Assembly: GCF_019649055.1 (NCBI RefSeq)
Contig: NW_026570292.1
Location: forward strand, 496,001-560,000
Reading direction: 5' to 3'
Source of the DNA: Paramacrobiotus metropolitanus
Lineage: Eukaryota; Tardigrada; Eutardigrada; Parachela; Macrobiotidae
DNA: 64,000 bases
Shown: positions 36,185 to 47,591 of the stretch, piece after piece
How the letters are laid out: each line of letters opens with the position of its first letter
How positions within the stretch are numbered: the stretch's first letter is position 1
Program-made: the position numbers and the translations under genes
Notes under the pieces: model-generated
The model's input: only the letters and a program-made list of their open reading frames with translations
Databases searched by the model: none
What the model was told of the DNA's origin: nothing

Positions 36185-39100
36185 TCAGTCCACCGGCCAA
36201 TTCGCGGAAGGGCGAGAAAATGTTGAAGGAGCTGCGCTTTTATGGATCTCCGCGTTGGATGATTCGCGGCGTGATGGGGCGGTGGTGATGGAGCAGACGG
36301 GTGAGTGGGTTTTATGACCTAGAAGGGATTTGCCGTGTTCAGCCGGATGCTCGCGGTCTTTCTCCAGCTGAAAATACAGCAGTCTTAGATAGTTGAGCGG
36401 CAGAAATGTTGTCTAGTCGATGCACGAAACTAAATGCCGGTTCAGACGCGCTTTAACTACGGCCTTCCTCTCATAGTACGAAGCGATATAACTTCTTATA
36501 ACCTGTTTGAGTTTTCCTGTGTTTTCTTGATTAATAGGGCACTTTATTGGTCAAATCAATGCCACAATACACCAATTTGAAGAAAAAAAACACGCTAAAC
36601 TATAACAGCCGCAGTAATTACGGCATCGGTAATCTTACATATTCTTTTCACTGCCTATACAGCTGCAAACTCGCTGATTGCGGTGAATAAGCAGTTTGGG
36701 TTGAGAAGCTCTAGCGCAATATCGTGACAGCACTTAACATTTGTAGACCATGACAGAGACCTTTGTACTCGTGCTGATAGCATAAGCTTGACTGTTATAT
36801 CCTCATTTTTACTTCCGTGTTGGAATTACATGATTCTGTATATTTTGACTGGATGAAGTAAGTGCGCAGCTCTTACCGATTTCTGGCGAGACATTCGAGG
36901 TCCATGGTGTGTATAATGATGGCCATGGCCATGACCGTGACCATGGTGTCCATGCCCCGTTTGGGAGTGCGTCAGTTCGGCCAGTTCGTCAATGATGTCG
37001 TGCTCCTCTTTATCCTTGCTGCCTTCGAAATTGTTCTGCAGGATATTGCGCACCTGCCAATGAACAGCACGGACGTCAGTTTCAAACTAACACCGATTAA
37101 TTAGTGCCATGCAACGTGCCTCATCGTTCATCAAAACCGAGAAGCATAAAAGCGATGATCCCTGCAGAATACTGAAGATGGCAAAGAGAAACTTCAGGAC
37201 CGTGGACTGCATTTTCAGCGCCACCAAGAGGCAGCAGTACATGGCCAGTACGGTGCCCCATTGCGAACGACCGGCTTTCATATAATTCCTGAAAATACCA
37301 CAACCGTAACGCTGGTACAGCAAAAACCAACATTAATTTATTTTTTTGGCATACTTACACGACGAGCTTGTTGCCTTTTTCGCTGAGTGAATAGGAACTC
37401 TGCATGTACTCCTTCAAAGCGATGACTTTCATTAATAACGTCACCTGCAACAAAAGCATTTAATATGGAGAATTGCAGTTGAACAAGGATTCAAAGTGCA
37501 TACGAAAATAATGCCAACACCGGGTCCGCCGACAACGAGGAACCAGTCCCATGAGACAAAACACGCGCCTTTGTGGAAAAACTTCTCCCCTTTGGTAGCC
37601 GCTCCAATCAACACCGGCACAATGGGTACAACTGTAATACGAAAAAGAAACTACTTTTGTGCTCAAAGGTTATGGTGACCCGTCGTCGACCCGAGCAAGC
37701 TTACCCCATCCCATTATCATGAACTTCACCACAGATCCATCTTCCACTTCGTCATTGTTATGCACTAATCGAAACACAACCGCGATTAGCAAATGATTTG
37801 TTTACAAAGTGTGCCATGTATTTGACAAATTTAATGTTTACCGGAATATGTTACAACGCTGTAGATATGGAAAGCTTGGTTCATCATCCAGCAGAACAAG
37901 CATAAAATGAAGTATAAGGTGGCAATGGTGAACACCTTGCAATGCGGCTGTGAAGAGAAAAATGTTAACGTCAAAGGTTTCGAGTACTCCGACCACTGTG
38001 CGTGTTGTACATGTACCGGAAATTCGTGCAGATCGATTCCACACATGAGTGAAAGCTGGGCGAATCCCACCGCTAGTGCCGTGTTCTTATGCAGTGTCGA
38101 CGTATTCGATGTGGTCCTGCTCGAAGAATATTTCACGATCAGAGTATCTGAGAAGCGAGCGTTCCAAAAAGGTCACTCACCTTAAGAACACCAGGATACA
38201 GAAGCCAAGAAGGGAGCACAGTGCCGACATGGCGCAGCCGAAATATGTGGCCCAGTTCATGAAGTAGATGACGATTTTCTCTTCTGACCACTACAGAGTA
38301 CACATAGTAAATTGTTACATTACCCTCACAAGTAAATTTCAGATTATCAATTCACGTATCTAAAGTTTTAGAACGACTAAGGGATGTGGGCCGGTACATG
38401 GAACTAAATTCGTGTAGATGCACGAAAACTTACAATTTCGCGCACTCCCAAACACATTTTTGTCTCGGTTTATGACGTTTTGTAGCCAGAAAACTTGTAT
38501 ACACTGGTGTGAAAACCGTTTGTGCGCGCAACATCCGGTTCGGGAGTTATGTCTGTTAGAAAATTCCAAAAAGTTTAAATGCATTCAGGTGTACCAAAAG
38601 TCTCATATGGACCGATCTCCCTAAAATTTTGCATGTAAATGAACATAACCACGAAGAACGTTTTTACACTGATCCACTGTTACAGCATGCTTTTCAAATT
38701 TTAAAATGAATTTTAAAATTTTTAAAATTCATTTTAAAATTTGAAAAGCATGCTGTAGCAGTGGGTCGATGTAAAAACGATCTTCATGGACATGCCCATT
38801 TACGTGCAATATTTGAGGGAGATCGGTCCATAATGAGACTTTTGGTACACCTGAATGCATTTAAACTTTTTGGAATTTTCTAACAGCCGTAACTCCCGAA
38901 CCGGATGTTGCCCGCACAAACGGTTTTCACACCAGTGTATCAAGTTTTCTGGCTACAGAATGTCATAAACCGAAACAAAAAGTGTTTGGGAGTGCCCGAA
39001 AGAGTAAGTTTTCGTGCATGTACACGAATTTGGTACCATGTACCGGCCCACTTCCCTTAATGAATTTATCAAAATTAATTTAATATTATGTACTTAAAAA

Positions 39101-42100
39101 CTTACAGCAGGATCGTACATATCCGTCGTAACACCGTAGAAGTGACCGGAATTGTTGCATGTACACATAGCACGGCTGAGCGTCTTATGCGGCCGCACAC
39201 AATCTTGTTTGGAAAACTTCCACACAAATCTGTCGAATTTCAACGACACAGTCAGACGTCAAGTTATATAACGATAGGATGATATGGTATGTCGCCAACG
39301 GTACGGAGTATACTGCTCACTGCTTACTGACCCTTTGCGGATTTTCTCATACTGCAGGTGGAAACACTGTGCGTCGGAAATGTTGTGCGTCTAGAAAACG
39401 GTTGCCATATGATATGTCTCGGATGTCACTGATATAAGAGCCATACCGAGAGGAAACTGAAAGTGGTCACAATGTAACGGTAATCCAGAGGCACCGGGTC
39501 CTCCGGGAAGAAACGGATGAGATACAGCGCGGAATTGAGATTATCCTCCAGTTTGGAATTGTTTTTAGTGGCATAAGCCGGATTGGGCAGGAACTCCCGT
39601 ACGTTGGCCACGAATACCGTCGTTACCACGAATGCTATAAACAAAAAAGATTATCGTCCTACGCACTTGCTCTACCAGCTTTATCATTACGCTTAGAACG
39701 CTGGTGGCGTAATGTATCTGCAAAATGTGCTGCAGTTGTAGAGTATGCGGCTACACTTGCGCTCAGAATAAATTTTATCTTGAGGGTTAGAGGCGCTAAA
39801 GTTATGGTTATAAAGAGGTGTAAATAATTAACCAAACATATTTAATTTGTACGAGTAACTATAATTTGCTCACATTTGTAAGTATTTATCAGTCGATATA
39901 AAAAATAAATGTACATATACCGGTATAAGTAAGTACGGGCATAATAACTGTTCATTTCTTGGTTACTTACCGCGTTTATTGGATAAACTGGACTTCCTCT
40001 CGTTAGTGCCCGCCCAAACCGATTTGCGTATAATTGCTTTAGTCTCGGAGAAGCCTTGGAACAGCGGCAGATGCGCCTGGTCATCGCGTGGATAGCGCAG
40101 TGTCGTGGTGTGATTGGTGAAATGCACCTCCATATTGATGGCCAGCTTCTGCATGACACGGGAGAAATTCGCGGTCACTGGCTGACTGCGCTCTACCACG
40201 ACGTCACGCAGAAGAACACCGGCATGGATATCCACGAAACGACTGCAGCAATGACATTCTTTACCAGATTTAAAATATTAAGATTAGACCAACAAATAAC
40301 GCAAAAGCTATCGATTTTATGCGGATCTTTTATAGAACTTAATACTGCATGGTTATTACGGATTTACGGTACGTATACCGGCAGTTTACGTACACGATGA
40401 TGTGCAACAAATGGATAATAGACTGTCCGAAAGGACGCGTCATGTTCCAGGCTTCGCGGTTATCTTGGTCAGGAAGCAAATTATTCTGGAAAAAGGACGC
40501 AAATGAATGATGGAACAATGTTTATTACAACTACTGCACACTACTGTTCAAAACATACAAACACATCCATAATTTGGTTCATGAAGAGCTTAACATCCGT
40601 TGCATTCGGATACAGTTTGGTGCCCTGATCGCTTTGCCATCGATCGACCAACCAGTTTCGGTTGCGGATGCGATCTTCCTGTATTGGATTGCAAGATCTT
40701 ATTTAAGACTGATGGGGCATAAAAAATATGCTTTCTTAATATAAAAATTAAAATTTAACACTTTGGCCGACAATTTGGTTAAGAAAGTGTAAAACAGTTA
40801 TGCAGTGCGAACCTGAAATTCCAGGAGAAATTCGGTGACCTTAATATAGGCGGAAATATCATTGGGCGACTGGCCAACGGACGGCTTGGAGACCTCCACC
40901 AGTTTACGAATGATGGGGAAGACTTTCTCGTACTGCGCTGCTTTGTCACGGGAAAGATCTTCCGCCTGGAGAAACAAACGATTTGTTATGGAATATATGA
41001 TGCACAAATGCCGTGTATTATAGTGACGCTGCATAGCCGACCAGCCAATCAAAACAGCGTTCGAAACGCGGCAGTACTTTACATATAACACTTCGCAAAG
41101 TGTGTCAAATGTAGTAATATACAATCACTGCAGCGCACTTACGTCTTTCAGATGTCGGCGAGTTTCCACGCTGAGACAGGCGTCAATGGACGGGGGATCC
41201 CACTTGCCGCCGCCCTTGGTACCCTGAGCACTGGTGATGTGGCATTGGCGGGTGGCTTTACGCGCCTCCTCCGGCTTCTTCCCCGGACACTCCACCTCCA
41301 CTTTCCGCGTAATGTTTGTCTTGGGCCACTCGATATTCTCCACCATCTCCGCTCGGCATCGGGCTCCTGTCCGGAACAGATTTATGTGTAGGTTAAGAAA
41401 ACCGATACAGCTAAAATATTTGTGAGGCTTTATCGCAGCGATTAAACGGTCGGTTATGGCTAATAATGCGCTGTACCTTTGATGGCGCTGCAGAACCTGT
41501 CACATGTAACTTCGTCGTCGATCCATTCTCCAAAACATTTTTTGTCTGCAGTGTACAAAATCCACGTCAAGTGATTTCGAGTAATCAATACGGATGATCA
41601 CATAATTTGGGTTGACAAAACTATCACAACGAAGTGCGTCGCGAGCAGAAAACATATATTTTTGATATGTCCCTGCAAACTCGTCACGCATATAGTTTGC
41701 TACTTTCCTGCTGTGTCAGAAATTATTCAAATTGTCCTTACTGTGAACACCGGATGGCCATTTGAGTTTGAGAGCCCCGCGTGTTCCATCTCGGAAATCC
41801 GTCCAGCGAACGGCAGACCTAACGCACAGTTAATGTACAATGACCTTTGTATATAGGAATAGTCACTCTACATGCAGACTGGTTAAATATATGCAGCTTA
41901 CAATAAATCTTCCACTACAGTGTAAAAAGGAATTACGACCAACGACTCAATGACCGCTCAGTTTACCCGCAGTATCGTAGATGACAGTCCTTCTGTACAG
42001 CACGGATCTCCTTATTGGGCAACACTGCCGACCAGATATTGAAGTGGCTAATGTCGATCTGCAGGTTGGACGGCTGTGCGTCAATCTGCTCTTTCTCCCG

Positions 42101-45100
42101 GAGTTTCTCATCCGACAGCGTTTTGTCGCGACCGCGATAGTGCTGCGAGCGAGCACCTAGTGTTGTCTCCCCTAACGGATAGGACAAGGTCATCGGGTGT
42201 TCATTGTTCATTAAACTGCAAACTAATGATGCATGCATAGTGCGATGGTTACCGTTTGCCGGCAGGAGCAATCCTGATCCGAAATGTTGTCCACGCCGGA
42301 TACCGTTGCCCTCCTGGTGTATACATGCCGAAAGAAGCGTAGAGTAACAGGTTGTACACTCGTATTTTACTGTGCATCTACTTTTACTTACCACATACAA
42401 TATCCACGATCCACCTGTAACATTAATACAATAACGTCGCCGTTTAAATATTTAAATAAGCAACTCTTTAATTCGGCATATTCGGCCGTATTAGATTATT
42501 TTGCTTGGTATTTGGCTCATTTGTATTGTTACCGGTATAAGATAAGTGTATTTTGCAGAACAAAATCAATTTTATATACTGTTTAACTTATGGTCAGGTT
42601 TTAGATTTAACTTACGATTTAACTTATGGTCGTTGTTCAAAAGAGCTAGAAGAGCTTTTTCATTTGTTCTAGCTGCTGGATATTTGAGTTTTAAATTTAA
42701 ATGGCATTTGCTTGTACAAGTTGTGAAATAAAGCATAAAACGTTTTTAAGATCACATCAATGATACTCGTATCGGTACAACGAACAGGCTTACAGTCACA
42801 TATATGTACTTCTGCTCGTATTAAACCCGAAGTAAAATATTTATAATAATGCTCTTAGTACTATTTTTTAATTGACAAGATGATGGCTGCGTTCTGTTTG
42901 AAATAACTACATACAGTATAAGTTCCTGTAATGCGAAAGATTGATTCAAACAAAATAGTTACTAGACAGTATGGACGTACCCTTGGACTCCCAAGTGAGG
43001 GCAATGTGCCTCCATTGATTCTCGTCACCGTCACGTAGAACGGAATACGCATTCTCCGTCTCATTATACATATTAATCACCAAGTGAAAATTGGGCATTA
43101 TTTTCAGGTAGAATATATTCGGGTGTTCCCTAGAAAATAAAAAAAAACAGTGGTCAACATCGTCGCTTCTTTGGTCTAACAGAATCTAACAGAAGTCACA
43201 CTACAATTATCATACACAGGCAAAACATTTGAGGTGTTCCCTTCTTTTGCAGTGATCGCGGTGAAAGGGAGAACGATTACTTACTTGACCGAGTACGATA
43301 CAATGTAGCCATTGCTGGCCTTCTTCCGGACACGCAGGAAGAAGGCAATCGTGAAGCCGTCCATGGCCCTGAAAAGTAAACATGTACAGCACGAACACTG
43401 CACCGACGGCGGTCCGGCACACATTTGGTACCAAAAATATTGTGGGGGATATTTACACGCATGACGCATCGGTCGACCTAACTGCGGCCTAAACAGAGTA
43501 TCTGTCTGTTATTGATTAATTATTGATCTTTTTGGGTAATCTTTATATTACCAAAATGTTCGGATTTACTCAATCTCAGATTTATTTGCGTTGAACTATG
43601 ATATCAGCATATCCTATAAAAACCTATGCTATGCTGTTTCTAGAAGTTTATGTGTGAATCTTCCTCATAACGTCTCTGCTTGTGTATGGTGTGTAAACAA
43701 ATGCATAATTTTGGTTGCCGAAGGATTTCTATAAAACCATTATGGTGTAATATTCCTAGACGGAGATGACAACAAACCAAAGTGCAGTTTATGTCGCAAT
43801 TATATTTATGATTCTAAGTGGAAAAAAATCTTTATAAATTTTGTGCTTGTAATACTAATATAATTTGCCAAGTAACATACTCTTATTCCAAGGTTGTACA
43901 AAACAGTCACAAGTTTTCTAGAAAAGTAAAAGATCTTCACTGATTACACCTGTCTCGGCCGACAACGAAAAAACTGGACCGGTAAAGTGTACAGTGTCAT
44001 GTACATTTATCCGAAATTTCTCACAAAATTAATAATCGGTTGATAGATGCGCCTACCGTGCCGGCTTTCCCACAAGGACCGCATACTCCTTTTTGGCACC
44101 TCCACTGAATTCCAAACGAGAATTGGTGGCCACAGCTATAAACCATACAAATTAGAAACGTACAGGTACAACACATACTGTAAAATTAATGTAAATAATG
44201 CTGCACAACACGACTGGTACAAGTTTCAACTTGCTTTCTGCTGTATAATTAAGCATATGTTCTTCTGCGATGTGCAGTACACGTCTATAGAAGCTTGCAA
44301 AGTATTGCAGTAAGGTTTATAATTAAACATACGAGCAATTTAGATGCAGGTGTTTAGACCGACTGACACGCCGTAAAAAAATTCTTAATCTGTTAACGCA
44401 GTACGTACCAATGCACATTCCTTGGGAGTTGTACTCAAATCCCGGATTGCAGACGCACTGGTACCTGTATCGATTAGAATCAAGGTTCATCTGTGTTAAT
44501 AGGCAATAACAACTATTTATAACTGAGACGATATACAGAGACACCATTTTAATCGATATTTATTGTTAGAGGTTTTTGGGACGCGTACAGCTTTTAAGGA
44601 AACTGATTGCGAAAAACTCCATAGCTGAAAATTAATGATCTCAAGGAATAATTCCACGGGCGGTGGTTGTACGAGTTTGCACAAAACAGGGTACGAGGTG
44701 CAAATTAAAAGGGCAACCGATAAGCTTACCTCCTTGTAACAGGTTAACAAAATTAATAAGTATACAAACCAACTAACCACTTAACCAGCAGAATCAATCA
44801 CTATATTTTGTACTCGTATATGGGCATTATTCTGCGCATAATATCTACAGTACGAGTATATACGGCTTTTTCCGAATTTCCCGCTGCTATGATCACAGCA
44901 ATTTTAATAATTTTCTCGTATGTTTGCACAATTTTTAGCAACACAGCAATACTAACCCGTTAGCGCCATCTTCGCAGGATGGCTGACGGTAATAACGGTC
45001 ATCGCAGATTGAACTGGAGTTTTTATCGTTCAGATGGGACAGCTCCACTTTGGCCGCCTTCGATACTCCGAGTAAACACAGCACCACAAGGAGCAGACAT

Positions 45101-45126
45101 AATCCCAGATTTCCAGAGTGTTCCAT
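36185..45126 (-). CDS. Adhesion GPCR: EGF, pentraxin, HRM, GAIN/GPS, 7TM
   Basis: Exons: 45126-44953, 44490-44409, 44135-44057, 43368-43285, 43129-42981, 42414-42392, 42313-42253, 42171-41967, 41496-41477, 41366-41143, 40965-40813, 40678-40559, 40485-40379, 40242-39971, 39634-39447, 39390-39332, 39229-39106, 38290-38200, 38147-38017, 37947-37842, 37764-37705, 37631-37504, 37444-37359, 37288-37120, 37053-36877, 36367-36185; 1084 residues, all phases close. Signal peptide 1-25; EGF-like about 36-85 (CVCNPGFEYNSQGMC); pentraxin/LamG-like about 86-285 (WRHIALTWES, FNIWSAVLPNKEI); hormone-receptor motif about 293-367 (CRAEMVENIEWP to WDPPSIDAC); GAIN about 368-645; GPS about 647-708; seven helices about 708-965; His-rich tail. 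The GPS ends CTCNNSGHFYGV where CxCNHLTxF is usual. The domain order resembles vertebrate pentraxin-bearing ADGRD/ADGRG receptors, but I would not assign orthology. An earlier Met at 45150 is possible. Confidence 0.85.
38378..39060. repeat. Large near-perfect palindrome, arms about 340 bases
   Basis: Two arms of about 340 bases read almost identically on opposite strands, from taagggatgtgggcc at 38378 to ggcccacttcccttaa ending at 39060. The centre, near 38719, is gaattttaaaatttttaaaattc, so there is essentially no spacer. The arms differ by scattered substitutions and a few short indels (about 90 percent alike by eye). The element fills most of the intron between the GPS exon and the first-helix exon of the adhesion GPCR. 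It has no long open frame and looks like a non-autonomous foldback element. Confidence 0.93.
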
Positions 45127-46409
45127 TATGGCGAGCAGTGCATTTAGCATCTGCAGCCTTCCGGCAACAACTACACCAACTGATGCTCCGCTATGCTCTT
45201 CCACTGCGGAGGAAACTATAATAACTGGATCGGTTTGATTCTTGCGCAATACTAAATAAATTACGTCGACACAAACACTGGATACATAAACTCACCATTT
45301 ATGTACACAGCAACATTGCAGCTTTATACAGTTTTCTACAAGTCTTCACCCAAAGCGACATAATGCACAAACCAGCTCCACGCGGCATTAATAAAATTGT
45401 TGCAAACTCCGTTATGAAACTGCGTTTCGGGATGCAGCGGGATCGGGACTATCAGAGGGATCGGATTCCCGTGTATTTGTATATCGGGAGCTGCGTTTAA
45501 AACGTCGGCACGTCGACCAACGTCTGCCTGTAACGGATCGAACGCTATTCCCATATATACATAGTATGCATCTATCGCACATGCCGCGCTGCGTGACCAC
45601 AAACGACAGATGCCGGCTGGCAGAAAGGATCAAGCGCTGGAGCGTGGACGTATGTGGGATATCCGCCGCATCGTGCCTGCTGCCGGATGGATGGAGGATG
45701 GATCATGTGGATCCCTGGAATAGGCTGCGCGCTAGTTGCCGATCGATTTGACAGGCTTTGTCCCGATGACACTCTTTACTGATATTTTTTGCACACTATG
45801 CGACGGAGTACAGTATGCAGGGTTTCACACGCGTTTTAAGGATGCAGAATGCACCGATGGACGTAGTACTCGTACATGCCGGATACGTCTCAGTACAACC
45901 ATCGTTTTAGCGGGTGTGATTGCTGTAATTACTCGTATGTACAGTATTTATGTACTCGCACTACACGAGCATAATAATTAAAAATTTTTGGAGTCCACAA
46001 CAAAATTCATTCTTGTCCATCTTGTGTTGTAGAAGTAGGGCACCGTATATACGTACTCGTGCGTGTATACGTCGGATGGAAACGTCCTGGTCGCTGTAAA
46101 GTATTAGTTAAACAGGTGCAGATCGGTACGATGTACTCGTATGCACAATGTGCATGGCCAACACGTGTAATTAGGTTTACATGTATAGGAAAACTTGTGA
46201 CTATTTTATACAACCAAACTGATTAAAAACAAATGAATTGCAAATGCAAAGCGTGTAATTTGACTAATATCCATGCCGGTTCAGCCGCTAGTCATCTCAA
46301 ATACACCTAAATTAACTTCACCAAAACTTTCTGAAAAGTGTTAAATAAAATAACATATTTTAATTGTGCAAATCTTTACATAGCTTAATTTTTCTAATGA
46401 TTGTTGTTT

Positions 46410-46433
46410 GATTGATTGATTGATTGATTGATT
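46410..46433. repeat. (GATT)6 microsatellite
   Basis: Six perfect copies of GATT in an AT-rich spacer. Confidence 0.95.
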
Positions 46434-46456
46434 TAATTTCGAGTAGCCAAGCCCGT

Positions 46457-46505
46457 AACTCTCACATATCCTTATCACGGGCACTCTCACATATCCTTAT
46501 CCGTT
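46457..46505. repeat. Two direct copies of a 19-base unit
   Basis: The unit actctcacatatccttatc occurs twice with an 8-9 base gap (acgggc between the copies). It adjoins the GATT microsatellite. Confidence 0.8.
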
Positions 46506-46528
46506 GAAGAACATCAAATATCGTTTAA

Positions 46529-46622
46529 TTGGTTTCCTTCATGTTTAACAACAACGATTATACTACGGTTACAAATTCCAAAAACAACCAAAATCATCAA
46601 ATTTGCTTCTGCCCGGCAAAGT
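46529..46622. repeat. Dispersed repeat, copy 2
   Basis: Second copy of the repeat at 17051-17155, same orientation, sharing acggttacaa, ttccaaaaacaaccaaaatc and atttgcttctgcccggcaaa. It lies in the spacer between the adhesion GPCR and the small membrane protein genes. Confidence 0.8.
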
Positions 46623-46693
46623 GCCTAACACAGCGGCAGTGTTTCCCTTCATTATCGCTAAACTAATGCGTTGTTTCAAGAAGGCGGTATTTT

Positions 46694-46762
46694 TCTATAA
46701 CAATTTATAATTATTTATAACAATTCATAACTATTTATAACAATTTATAATTCATTTCTATA
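46694..46762. repeat. AT-rich tandem repeat, about 20-base unit
   Basis: About three and a half copies of a unit close to tttataacaatttataatta. Spacer DNA of no evident function. Confidence 0.85.
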
Positions 46763-47591
46763 ACAACAACAATTTTTCTATAGCACTTTACAGAGGAAAT
46801 TAAAGTAAGTTGTACAGGTAAACTGCAAACACAGAATATAACTGGGATTAACTGTAAGTAGTTTAACGGACGTTTATCGTAATTGTGGAATCAGCGTAGC
46901 TGTGTTTTTTTCAGTAAGGCACTTGATCAGCCGTTGCACGCTAGAGTACAGTAACAAAATGAAAGCAACTAAAGCTGTACAATGATAAAGTGCGGTAAAT
47001 GGTGATGATACGAAGTTTGACAGGTTCTACACACCAACACGCTTAAGCACGTTGCGCTACTAGGCCAATCGCTGGTCAACCTGCCACCGGAAGACAGCGG
47101 CGACAAGGCATCTATTCAACGGATTTAATGCCGGGCACTGTAGCCGCTTGTTGGATCAAAGACAGCAGCAGCAAATATATTCGTCCGAAAAAAAAACCGG
47201 TTTGGATGGCGCGTCAAAATTCCACGGAGTCTGTATTTGGGCGTGAACTTAGCCGAGTGTGACTGAGTCAGTAGCGCGGCCAAAGACGAATCTATTCATC
47301 ATTGCTATATACAAAACTGTCTGTACTTATGAATGCTCGATGTACAATTTGTACATGCTTCCAGCCGGTTTTTCTTTAGAGATGTCGGTACAGTAGCGCT
47401 GGAGGAAAACTGATGAAAAGCTGTGGTGCAGCTTACAGTTAATCGTGTTGCAAGAAAGCAGACGGTTGATGATTTTTATTTGTAAGGATATTTTAAAACA
47501 TTTTCTGAACTTTTTTTCTTCTTACTAATTTTGCACGGGACAAGCCGGAAAATCTGTAGAAGTCCCTCAGTTTCATCACCGTTATTCTAAA

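Larger units (their letters stand above)
45151..47591. other. 2.4 kb spacer with simple repeats
   Basis: The left part should hold the GPCR promoter and 5' UTR. Short frames at 45336-45773 on both strands have no domain motifs. The right part holds the GATT microsatellite, a doubled 19-base unit, dispersed repeat copy 2 and an AT-rich tandem repeat. No gene supported. Confidence 0.6.

Noticed and set aside
36081-36236. Second open frame past the GPCR stop, ending LLDTSV
   Set aside because: It looks protein-like, but no donor of the right phase leads into it and the upstream exon already reads in frame to a stop at 36185. An alternative tail remains possible.
37094-37120. GPCR helix-7 exon extended to a GT donor at 37093
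   Set aside because: Phase does not match the next exon. The GC donor at 37120 restores the conserved MNDE-VRN junction.
38181-38290. GPCR first-helix exon ending at TTAAG|GTGAGT
   Set aside because: It leaves a 33-base intron and a frameshift with a stop. The donor at 38200 gives a 52-base intron, correct phase and a complete first helix.
45336-45773. Short overlapping frames upstream of the GPCR on both strands
   Set aside because: No domain motifs and no clear junction to the GPCR signal-peptide exon. Possibly 5' UTR.
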